This document shows, in pieces, positions 46,816-56,655 of a DNA stretch of 64,000 bases (position 1 is the first letter of the stretch; every line of letters begins with the position of its first letter). The notes beneath the pieces were generated by a model. It did no database searches and was not told the origin of the DNA. It saw nothing but the letters and a program-made list of their open reading frames with translations. The DNA is from Marthasterias glacialis. Lineage: Eukaryota > Echinodermata > Asteroidea > Forcipulatida > Asteriidae. The stretch is taken from contig OU452223.1 of assembly GCA_911728455.2 (NCBI GenBank), positions 3,928,174 to 3,992,173 on the forward strand. The letters run 5' to 3'. Made by a program: the position numbers and the translations under genes.

Positions 46816-48207
46816 ATCCCACGGCCATGACTAGGGACTACTGCCGTTTGCCAACCATTTGTGATCACACCAGCACCATGCTCCCCCGGTAGAGCAGCCT
46901 GATGCATCTTTAAGATCAACAACCAGCTATCACCCTGGCCGGCAGTAGGACCCCAAATGCCACGTGCAAATGTCCAGGTCCCTTTATTATTTCGGAATTT
47001 CCCGTATTGTACCACCATCGATTCCGAATCATATCTCCGCACCACCAATCGAATGTCCGCACCACCAATCATATCTCCGCACAACCAATCGAATCTTCGC
47101 ACCACCAATCGTATCTCCGCACAACCAATCGTATCTCTGCACCACCAATTGTATCTCCGCACAACCAATCGAATCTCCGCACCACCAATCGTATCTCCGC
47201 ACAACCAATCGTATCTCCGCACCACCAATCGTATCTCCGCACCACCAATCGTATCTCCGCATAAACAATCGTATCTCCGCAAAAACAATCGTATCTCCGC
47301 ACATCCAATCGTATCTCCGCACCACCAATCGAATCTTCGCACCACCAATCGTATCTCCGCACAACCAATCGTATCTCCGCACCACCAATCGTATCTCCGC
47401 ACCATCAATCGTATCTCCGCACAACCAATCGAATCTTCGCACCACCAATCGTATCTCCGCACAACCAATCGTATCTCCGCACCACCAATCGTATCTCCGC
47501 ACCACCAATCGTATCTCCGCATAAACAATCGTATCTCCGCACAAACAATCGTATCTCCGCACATCCAATCGTATCTCCGCACAACCAATCGAATCTTCGC
47601 ACCACCAATCGTATCTCCGCACAACCAATCGTATCTCCGCACAACCAATCGAATCTCCGCACCACCAATCGTATCTCCGCACAACCAATCGAATCTTCGC
47701 ACCACCAATCGTATCTCCGCACAACCAATCGTATCTCCGCACAACCAATCGTATCTCCGCACCACCAATCGAATGTCCGCACCACCAATCGAACGTCCAC
47801 ACCACCATTCGTATCTCCGCACCACCAAGGCTCTAAGATCGCCAATTTCATAGCTCAAAAACGCGTATGTGCTTGCTTGCAATGGTGTACTTATTTACAA
47901 GATATAAACTGTATAGTGCTGCTAAAACAGCCCGCTATACGACGATTACAGAAAACATCAAAACATTAAACTTACACATCTACAATATCTTACAGTTGAA
48001 GACAACAAATTCCTTGGTTGTTCATTCATGATCCCTAGATGAACTGCTAGGATGTCTTGATGATACTGATGTTTAGATACGCTTTGCTCTCCTTGATACC
48101 CAGTAGCCTTCAAGATGTCAGTAGAGGAGCTTCCCTATGCGCTTGATCTCAGGGGACTATTAGCTACATCTCCGGCTCTGAAAGGTCAAGTTTACAGTTA
48201 CAGAATT
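46816..48207 (-). repeat. minisatellite cassette, copy 2
   Basis: Same cassette as 34953-35787, with the array expanded from 12 to about 40 units. The minus frame stays open for 357 residues through the array into the shared GKFRNNKGTWTFARGIWGPT segment, ending in TGA after SHGRGME. The exon-like block with acceptor CCTTTCAG is retained at its right end. Confidence 0.75.
47028..47827. repeat. 20-bp minisatellite, about 40 units
   Basis: 800 bp of ATCGTATCTCCGCACCACCA units in strict 20-bp register, with a few variants (CATAAACA, CAAAAACA, CACATCCA) that recur in the same order twice, showing block duplication within the array. Confidence 0.95.
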
Positions 48208-48880
48208 ATGTACTCTTTCCAACAGTACACATTTTGTTGTTTAACCCTTTAGCACCTGCACACAACTTCAACATAAGTCATTTACTCACTGAACCTGCAG
48301 GGAAAAGCCGCCGGTAAAAATGCATTATCTAGAAATCTCGATACAGCTTTCGTTACGAGTTACGCTTACGAGTTTGGCTTATTTTGTAGAGGATAAAATT
48401 ATTTTTCGAATGATTTACACATTTATGTGTTTGCTTTTACTAATTTGAAGCTTGAAAAAATTCGACGCAACAACTAAATAGGCAAGCCTGTAATGTATGA
48501 ATAAATTAGCGTAGTACAGAAGGTTGTGCACACAACTTTTTCGACTGTATCGTCGTTTCAAACCAGAACAAAAAGGAAAAGGAAAGTGATTAAAATAAAT
48601 CAAACCATACCTTTGGAAATGACCAACAATGTCTTGCCAATGTCTTAAGTATTTACAGATAATAATTTTATTCCTTTGGAGTGTAAATTACTTGTAATAA
48701 TGTGTAAAAACATCGCAAAAAGCACGGCGAAAAGCAAACACTGTCGCCATACGCTGTGTACATTATTGTACCTAAAATGCATTGTACATACAATACGGTC
48801 TGTACTACACGGAGAGACTAAATCGCTGTGACTTTGATTTCTGACCTTTGAACCTTTGGAAGTGGATCATTCCATTTTTT
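48202..48880. repeat. right direct repeat flanking cassette copy 2
   Basis: Pairs with 46131-46807, for example CAGTACACATTTTGTTGTTT and CTACACGGAGAGACTAAA. Confidence 0.75.
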
Positions 48881-49408
48881 TTCAATGGTGACCATTTGGA
48901 CCAACGTGGTCCTCAGATCACGCTCTATCTACGGCTGTTTAGTGAGATCTGCTAGCATGTGTAAAACCCGAGATACAAAGTGTTTTGTAATCTCGGGTGG
49001 TTTTGGGTGGTTCAGTGAGTAAAAGGCTGGGTGGTTTCGGGAGGTATAGTAGCTAAAGGGTTAAAGCAGTAAATTATAAATGTGTATTGTAATGCAGCAA
49101 TGAGCGCTACATGGGGTTAGGCAGAAACAGTGTTTACATTACTGTGACTAGTCAGATATCTGGGTTGAGAAAATTAAAAAATTTATTGAATTTCTTTTGG
49201 AAGACATACCATGTGGTCGATTCCGTGTCATTTTAACACGGTTGGACACCGGCTGCAGTGCTGTCATCAATTTGTCATCAAATTTTAAACTGTTTTTAAT
49301 TTTTTTGTTCATAAACTTTGCAAACATAAAGAAAAATCAAACTTCTCCATCATCCATCGGGAATCCAAATTACCAGGGCTTGCTTCCCATAATTGCAATG
49401 TTTCTCTG

Positions 49409-49507
49409 TCATGTGATGGTAGGATTTGAGGAGGGGTACATCTTCTGCTCAGAGGGCAGCTCCAGCATTGCCTTCCCCTCACAGTGACTACACTGAGTGA
49501 TGACAGC
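49409..49507 (-). CDS. candidate terminal coding exon with CxxC
   Basis: 99 nt after a TTTGCAG acceptor, open to TGA: AVITQCSHCEGKAMLELPSE then QKMYPSSNPTIT. Balanced codon use and a CSHC pair look protein-coding, but no family is recognised and no upstream exon was identified on the minus strand. Confidence 0.35.
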   Translation of the reverse strand, partial: AVITQCSHCEGKAMLELPSEQKMYPSSNPTIT

Positions 49508-49609
49508 CTGCAAAGTATCTGAAATAACTCAGTTTTTAACCACGTCATACTTGGTATGAAATTACCAAAAATAGCGGGCTGGTTAAGCTTGTTAAGTCTT
49601 GTGGTTAGA

Positions 49610-49870
49610 TATCTGGACCCAATGTCATGGCTTTGCTTACTGCGTAATTCGGCGCTTACAGTTATCATTCTCTGCTAACAGGGTAAGCGCCCAATTTCTG
49701 TGCAAGCTGTGTATAAATGAATAATGCTTAGTGATGTGATGTACATATGCACACAAGCAAACATTTATTGCTACCTGTGAAATAAGTTTACATTAAGCAC
49801 AGAGTTTTCTGGTTCCGTAACATTGATTTAATTTCACTAACAGTAAGCAGAGTTATGAAATTGGAACCAA
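49610..49870. mobile_element. diverged CCCAATTTCATA-family MITE
   Basis: GGACCCAATGTCATGGCTTT on the left and CAGAGTTATGAAATTGGAAC on the right are inverted, with internal TGCTTA/TAAGCA motifs as in 4346 and 14750. Confidence 0.45.
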
Positions 49871-50904
49871 CTCCCAACTCTAAATTGCGTCAAGTGTTTG
49901 AAGTCAACAGGTTAAGTGCGTATAAACACTGTGTAACCTAAAATTCGCACTACATACACTGTGAAACACACGGGAACATTGACTTCCAAAATGGCGCAAC
50001 CAAGACAATTGTGACGATGACGTCAGGTGAATTGGGTCAATACGGTGCTTATCAACACACTGTGTTGGGTAAAACAAAGCATAGAAACATGAGTAAAATA
50101 ACCTAGCAAGGTCTCGACAGTTATACCCTACTATACTAAAATCTACATCAACACTCAACTCCTTGGTGAATAGTGAAGTAGGTACAGACAAAAACATAGA
50201 ACTCTGCAAGAGCTACATGTACACTCTAGGGATCTGGATGTCTTTTTCATGTTTGGATCTCACATTCTGTTGCTGTGCTGATATTCGTGTGCTTCAGTTT
50301 AAAGGAGTCTGGTGCTGTTTCCATCACACTGCCCATCTTTGGTCCTTCTAATTTGAATTTTCTTGTTTGCAAATCCTTCAGTTTTACTCAAGTCTTTATC
50401 TTGATTTTCCCAACATCACATGCTGGTAGCTCATCTTTGCAATTCAAGGCATCATCTCTGGTCTAAGATCTGCAGGATTGGTGGCTCTGTTACTTTCTGG
50501 AGAGTGACTGTGTTCATGTTGTCGTTAGGTAGTGTAGTGTTTGTAAAATAAACACGGCAATGAAACGTGAGTGAAGTTTCAACGTGAGAGAACAGAACTT
50601 TATTATTCAACATGGTGCTCGCCTGGGCGCGTAACAATGCATAGCGCCCTCATGCGATAATCAATGCAAAGTAAACAAATGAAATATATGGTAAGTAAAC
50701 ACAACAGGTAGTCCTTCATCAGATCTCATCCAGGTCTGAACAGTCGTACTTCATTACTCTGATGGGTTGACAGGGTAACCATCGACTCCATCCCTTCATC
50801 ACTCTCAGCATTATCAGTGGCTTGTTCAGTCCAGGGGAATGCTACCAACCAGAAATGTTTTAATTGACACAGAATAAATCAATGGGGTTGTGGCTGGCAT
50901 AGGT

Positions 50905-51275
50905 CCTCGATCAGCATGGGCCCATCTCATCCTTTCCCTCTAGTCCGATTGTTCCTGTTTCCTCAGTCTTTGGGGACTCCTGTGTCCCTTTTTAGGACGT
51001 CAATGTCGGACGACCTCCTCTTGCCTCTGAAGGCTTTTCCTAGGGTTGGTTCCTGTAAGATGAGGCAGGAGGCTGCCTTGCAAATTTCATCCACTACTTC
51101 TAAGTTTAATTCTCCAATACTTGTTGTAGACCACCGTAGAGGTCGGTGTTCCTCATATTGTCAGTCCCTGACACATCCGAGGCCATTGTCAGCATACAGT
51201 TGTATCTCACCAATCAAGGTCTTCTCCTGCTGGGTAGTGAGCGCCAAGGTTTCCACACCATACAGTGACTCAACT
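50905..51275 (-). pseudogene. LINE reverse-transcriptase C-terminal remnant
   Basis: Across two minus frames the sequence preserves the tail found after the RT domain of many animal LINEs: a YGGLQQVLENL-like start, a degraded KFARQPP stretch, then GRPTLTS and DVLKRDTGVPK. Several frameshifts and stops make it clearly dead. The family (CR1, Jockey or RTE type) cannot be assigned by eye. Confidence 0.5.
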
Positions 51276-51665
51276 TATTGACAAAGAATTAAAAACAATA
51301 CACTTCTTGGGGTCAGTTACTTCAGGGTAAATTTATTACCTTACTTTGACAAGACAACCATTTACAATTGGACAAAACACGAATCACAAATAATTTGATA
51401 AAGAATGAAACACAATACACTGTTTGTGGTCCGTAGTTTGATTTTTCAGGTCTGATGTAGGAGCAATTAATAAGTAATAAAAACTCAACAAGAAAACGTT
51501 CTTTGACAAAAAAATATTTGGTGTTGATTTGCCTTTAAGACAAACATTCACAGCTGGACAAAACACACGTCACAAAATTAACTGAAACAGAATCAAACCA
51601 ATTCACTCGTTGGGGCCATAGTTTTTCAAGGTCAAATTTATTTCCTTAAAAAAAAAACATAACCC
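51276..51665. repeat. diverged tandem repeat also present at 61900-62040
   Basis: About three units share GACAA(C/A)CATT...CAGCTGGACAAAACACACGT-type blocks, followed by a TTGGGGTC-type block and AAATTTATT(A/T)CCTTA. The same blocks recur at 61930-62040. Confidence 0.5.
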
Positions 51666-52539
51666 CTAGTGTCTTTGGCCATAGGCGTATGAGCCAGGGA
51701 AGCGGCGGGCGGGGGAGAGGGGGGGGGGGATGGTGTTTTAATTTGTTTGTATTTCTGGTGGTGCAAATCCCACAGTGATGGTCCCTGTACAGTCATGTCA
51801 AAGTGGTTTAGCAGTGTTCCTGACTGCATTGTTCTCTGGACTCAAGACACTGCTCAAATGGCCAGGAAACTAAATCCATACAGTTCACGAAAACCATGTA
51901 CGTGTGTGCATCCAATGTGGCCGTAATCGAACCACTGCTGCGATCGTGGCAAGAAATTCACACATGTGCTGTTGCTAGGCAGTTGCTAAGGTAGGCAGGG
52001 CTTAATGAATCGGTCTATTCAAAAGAGCTGCCTGCTACTGTATTTTTTGTTGCAGAAAATTTAGTCACGCTGCAAATGGATGGTAGTTCGGAGTCAGACA
52101 AGACGCCCGCCAATTGGCTCATTGTGTCAAACATTGACAGCTCAAAGTTGGCTGGTAGCCAATGAAAAGCATCCAAGCATGTGTAAGACTATGATTGGCA
52201 TTATAAGGAAAATCCAGGTCAGCAAGAAATGGTTCACAGTTCACAGGTGGTTGGGTCCGGTGGGTGGGCTGGCCCTGCAATGGATGGACGTCTTATTTTG
52301 TTCTATGGCGGTACATTGGGGCTGGCTGATTTGGTACTTGCTAGCTTCCTCATGGGTACCAGGTACCCAACCGGTATTAATTTCAGGTACCCGGTTCTAA
52401 AATTACCCGTAGATGCACAGCCTTAATCACAGTGATCATAATATTGTGTGAGTTTCATCGATAATCATCGAGGCAAACATTATACCATATGACGATTTAC
52501 AAGGGATTTACAAGGTGCCGTGTGGCACAATCTGCAGCC

Positions 52540-52790
52540 GATCAAACCAGGAACACCTGGGCGAACCCCTTCTTTTTGCGATAAGTGCACTGGGTTCTTT
52601 TACACAACACACAGGACCTAGAGCCTTACGTCCCATCCCAAGGACGCAGCAATAATGGTTAAGTGTCTTGCTTAAAGACACAAGTATCACAACCGAGGCT
52701 CAAACCAACACTCTGCTGATCAGAGACACGAGAGCTTGAGTCCGGTGTTCTTATCCGCTCTGCCACAACACGTCACTAATCAAATAAATA
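52540..52790 (-). mobile_element. tRNA-derived SINE, family 2, minus strand
   Basis: On the minus strand, ACGTGTTGTGGCAGAGCGGA is the head, GGTTTGAGCCTCGG the B-box region, and AAGACACTTAACCATTATTG the conserved body. Its uninterrupted head shows what was split in the 8040-8868 copy. Confidence 0.7.
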
Positions 52791-53242
52791 ATTCCTTTTA
52801 TCATCAATCAATGATAAAATGCCTTATGCTCAGCGAAACTAAAAAGGCAGGCCTTACCGTTCGTCGTTTGGTTGCATACATACTCTGTGCAGTCCTGTGA
52901 TCTTCTGCGCACGTGTAGTTTATTGATATTTTCCGGTGACCTTGGAAAGTGGGTTTCATGGTCAATCAGCTGCGCGCTCACCTTGTGATGGCAAAAAGTC
53001 AAGGTTTTAATGGGGGCATTGTGCAATTCAATACCTTATTTGGTAAGATGGCGTTATGCATTTGAACGTACGGTAGTGGGTGACCTGGATCTGTAAATTA
53101 AGTAAAACTAATAACCAATCATAAACCTTGGTTTAGCGTCGGTATTTTGTTGTAGCGGGAAACCTTCACTTCGTCACAGTCAACCAAACTGTTTGGTTGT
53201 ACACAAAAAAAATTCTGTGGTTATTGTGATCCGGACTTGATT

Positions 53243-54600
53243 ATGCCTAGAGTACGCCATCATCCAGCGCGTTTTCTGGAGGAAGATGGTGAGGAGATGG
53301 CACATACCACCCATGGCCATGTGATGTCGGCGGCCAGGCCAGTCAAGCTGCTAAGACGAGCAAGAAGAGTAGGCCTAAGAAACGTCAACGCCCAAAGTTG
53401 GTTACTCATCCCATAGATGAGGCTGCTTCATCGGCATCCATCCAGATGTCTGCCCCTAGGCATTTACCATTACACCAGACTCCCCCTGTGTCGGAGTCGC
53501 AGGCCATTGATGCCAACGGATCGGACCGTACCCTTCAACCCTGTCACCCCCTGCAATGGGTTCTCAAGTTCCCTCTGCATCGATGGAGCTGCTCTGCCCA
53601 AGCACAACCAACATGGCCTACCCATCTCTTGCCCCTCTTAGCTCAGCGTTAACCGCCGATGTCGCCTCTGTGTTGCCTGTTGCTATCACTGCTGCTGGTA
53701 TTGCTTTCAATAATTTTACCCCTGGAAGACAGTCACGAGTGGGGGGTGAGTATGGACAGGGTCACATTGCTGTTAGTCGAGGCATAGGCCAGGGTGAGGG
53801 TCAGCCTGGAGCAGTTCCTTTGATGGATTTTGGTTGTCTGCTCGGTTTGTATGTTCCGCAACAAATGAAGGAAAAAGTTTGGCGGAGCGCGTTTGTGGAT
53901 TTAGCACTTTGTCATGACAAGGCTAGCGCAGTTCCTGCTAAATCTGAGCAGGACGCCCCCACTTCATCTTGTGCTGCGCAAGGCGGGTATTAATCCGAAA
54001 AAGATTGAAACCATTGACGCTTAGCATTCCGATTTCCATACATTTATTTCAATATTTTTGGAAAGGCATCCTTCTCGTTATGCAGAGCTGCTTAAATACG
54101 CGGAGATTGTTAGGCTCACCGCTGTGCAATTTCCAGGGGTGGGCTGGAGATTGTACAATGCACAATTTCGCTTGGGACAGTCTAGCAACCCGGCATGTTC
54201 GTGGGGCAACCTTGATATGGAATTATGGCTTACAGTTGCGGCCACTGGGGTTGTTTCTTACCATGCTTCGCAATTTTCAGCGCCATCTCCCAAGGTCAAG
54301 GGTGCTCCCGTAGGGCCCAGGGTTTGCTATGCTTTCAACAGTGCACAGGCTTGTAATTTCCATGCCTGCCTTGTAACTTCCAAGTACAGCCATCAGTGCA
54401 GCAAATGCAATTCTACTGGCCACGGTGCGAGTCGTTGTAAATTTGGTCAGGGTGGTAATGCGCGTTGGGTGAAGCCAACAGTGGCTTCCCTGGCAGTAAA
54501 GCCTGCCGGTTTGAGGCCCAACCCAGCAGCTGGTTCAGGTCAGCAAAATGCTCATTCTGGATTGGGAACCAGATCTTTTCGCTCTGCCAACGCCAATTAA
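53243..54600 (+). pseudogene. DIRS/Ngaro-like element A: gag
   Basis: Gag is spread over three frames (ATG 53243; about 53398-53555; 53556-53993; 54058-54600), so it is frameshifted. Typical features of DIRS-order Gag remain: LLKYAEIVRLTAVQFPGVGW, the WRLYNAQFRLGQ motif, and a C-terminal Cys/His knuckle CNFHACLV...HQCSKCNSTGHG. Gag packages the RNA of the element. The element lies directly upstream of element B in the same orientation. Confidence 0.75.
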
Positions 54601-55010
54601 AACTTGCAACTTTGGACAAGTGGCTAGACGATTATCATGATTTTGGCACAGTTTGCATTTTACATGATGGCTTTGCCAATGACTTTTCTTTAGGGTTGCC
54701 CGTGATTCCATATGTTTGCACTCTGCAGCTGCGCGGCTGCAAGTGGTAAAACAAAAACTTGTGGTAAAATTGCGTTGGGTCGAGTTGCAGGCCCATAGCG
54801 GTTCGCCCTTTTCCAAATTTACATTGCTCCCCAATTGGGCTGGTTCCAAAACAGGCACCAAATTCATTCTGTCTCATTCATCATTTGTCTTTTCCCGCTG
54901 GCCAGTCGAAAAACGATTTTATTTGTAAGGAATTTTTGTAATGTTCACTATGCTTCATTTGACAAGGCAGTGCCTTAGCAGCTGCGGTGGGGTCTGGCGC
55001 GTAGTCAGGA
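54596..55010 (+). pseudogene. element A: 5' part of reverse transcriptase, truncated
   Basis: Begins LDKWLDDYHDFGTVCILHDG and FANDFSLG, the leader of DIRS-type RT, then QVVKQKLVVKLRWVELQ. It runs, with frameshifts, into HSSF/PAGQSKNDFI-like sequence equivalent to the LSFPAGESVNDFI block of element B. The palm domain with catalytic aspartates is missing. Confidence 0.65.
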
Positions 55011-55138
55011 AGTAATTTTTCACTCCCGACAATTTGACAGTTGTGCACATTCTCAATCAGAAGTCTTCCACTTGCCCTCATATCATGTGTCTTGTGCGGT
55101 CATTTGTGTTGCAATTTTGCTTTTTAAAATTTTTTTTA

Positions 55139-55336
55139 TGGAAGTCGCCAGACACACAAGGCCAGTAAGCCACTCGAGGTGTGGGCTACAAATCAACTGT
55201 TTTATCCAGGGGCCGTTGCCACCTACTCCTGGGGCTGAAACAGGGTAACCCCCTTTACAGTCCGTAAGTATGTAGGCTTAGGTATCATCTATCAGAAGCC
55301 TGGCTTGTAGAGCAGAAGGCTCTACCTCCCCAACCT
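55139..55336 (-). mobile_element. SINE-body fragment inside element A
   Basis: CCACTCGAGGTGTGGGCTAC is the inverse of GTAGCCCACACCTCGAGTG in the SINE at 8925-9250, and CACCTACTCCTGGGGCTGAA fits the same family. It separates the RT remnant from the RNase H tail. Confidence 0.45.
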
Positions 55337-55414
55337 CAAGCACAACCAACACGGCCTACCCATCTCTTACCCCTCTTAGCTCAGTGTTAACTGCCGATGT
55401 CGCCTCTGTATTGC
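55337..55414 (+). repeat. 78-bp duplicate of gag sequence inside element A
   Basis: Matches 53599-53676 with about six differences (CAAGCACAACCAACA...GATGTCGCCTCTGT) and is fused directly to the RNase H tail. It marks a rearrangement or template switch. Confidence 0.85.
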
Positions 55415-55569
55415 AATTTAACATCTCGGTTAAGGCGATTCATGTACCAGGCAAGATTAATATTATTGCAGATGCTTTATCACGCTTTCAGATGAGCCGG
55501 TTCCGCATGGCGGCCCCTCAGGCAGATGCAGTTATGACTCCGCTCCCTCCTCTTCCTCAGCTTTGGTAG
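55411..55569 (+). pseudogene. element A: RNase H tail
   Basis: Reads NISVKAIHVPGKINIIADAL, SRFQMSRFRMAAPQA and ends LPQLW with TAG. The HVPGxxNxIADALSR motif is the end of retroelement RNase H domains; the catalytic core upstream is deleted. Confidence 0.7.
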
Positions 55570-55689
55570 AAGGTGAGATAAATCGCTTATTAATCGCCAC
55601 CATTGCTCCTAACCCACACAAGACCTATGCGGTTTGGTGGTGAGCATTTTGTCAGTTCCGCCAACAATTGCCACTTATGACTGGGGGAT

Positions 55690-56360
55690 GGGTTACGTTC
55701 ATTAAATTAACGGGGAATTTGATCCCACTAAAGATTTTCTGTCTGCAAAGCTCATTGAAGGTGTGCGGCGTGATTCCCCTGCGCATGATGGTCGGGCGCC
55801 TTTTTCGCTGCCGATTTTGGGGCGTTTGGTGGGTGCATTACCAAGCATTTATGCTTCCACATTTGAGTCAGTTATGTTGCGTGCTTTCTTTGGTTTTATG
55901 CGGGTGGGGAAATTTACAGTCAGTGGGGCGCGGCTATTAACAGATTCAGTGTTATCCTTGTCGGATAGGTACACCCAGCGCATTTGTGCAAGTGACATTT
56001 CGGTGTGTCAAGAATAATCAAACAGACCCCCCACAATGTATTCGGCTAGTGCAGGCTGTTCAGAAAACCATTTGCCTTGTTCAAGCTTTGCTCAACTTTA
56101 CAGCTGTTCATCCTTCCATTGTTGGTCCCTTGTTTTGTCACTTCGACAGAAGTCTTCTTTCTCCGTATCAGTTAGTACAGTTTTACAGGGGGCAGTTGGG
56201 TTTGCAGGGTTGTCTGGGACACTCCTTCCGTATTGGGGCAGCATCCACGGCGTCAGAATTGGGCTGGTCCGATGGTGAGATTCGCCAAATGGGCTGTTGG
56301 CGCTCTTCTGCATATTTAACTTTAACTTTAACATTCGTCCTGTCCCGGTATGCAAAACTG
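55690..56360 (+). pseudogene. element A: tyrosine recombinase
   Basis: Two frames join to give the core: RRDSPAHDG, LPILGRLVGALPSIYASTFE, AFFGFMRVGKFT (first catalytic Arg), then GPLFCHFDRSLLSPYQLVQF, GHSFRIGAASTAS (HxxR box) and IRQMGCWRSSAYLTL. The catalytic Tyr expected after the tryptophan box appears lost in a short duplicated TAACTTTAACTTTAACA stretch. In DIRS-order elements this enzyme integrates a circular DNA intermediate in place of an integrase. Frameshifted and inactive. Confidence 0.75.
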
Positions 56361-56655
56361 ACTCCTTTGTCACATGACCTCGTTTCTTTGGACCAATCAA
56401 GGCATAGCGTAGTACTCCGTTGCCTGTTTTTGGAGGGAATTCCGATGGTATGTGTCATTCTGTCACAGCTTCTTGGGCAGGCTGAATTATTTAATTTCAT
56501 GTCATAATTTCCTCTCTATTTACTGGCAAAATATACGTTTTGGAAATTTACGCCATCATTGGATTTACCGAGTTTGGAAATATTATATGTATTTACCAGG
56601 GTGTCAAACAGTTCTTTGGCAAACAGTTACTCAAGAGAACTCTGCTCTTGATAAC

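Noticed and set aside
47029-47882. Long ORFs of 259-357 residues on minus and 298 on plus
   Set aside because: They arise from a 20-bp repeat that has no stop in most frames; only the short constant segment outside the array is kept as a possible coding piece.
46131-48880. LTR retrotransposon with 0.68-kb LTRs
   Set aside because: No TG/CA termini in both copies, no primer-binding site or polypurine tract, no gag or pol between, and the interior exists elsewhere without the flanks.
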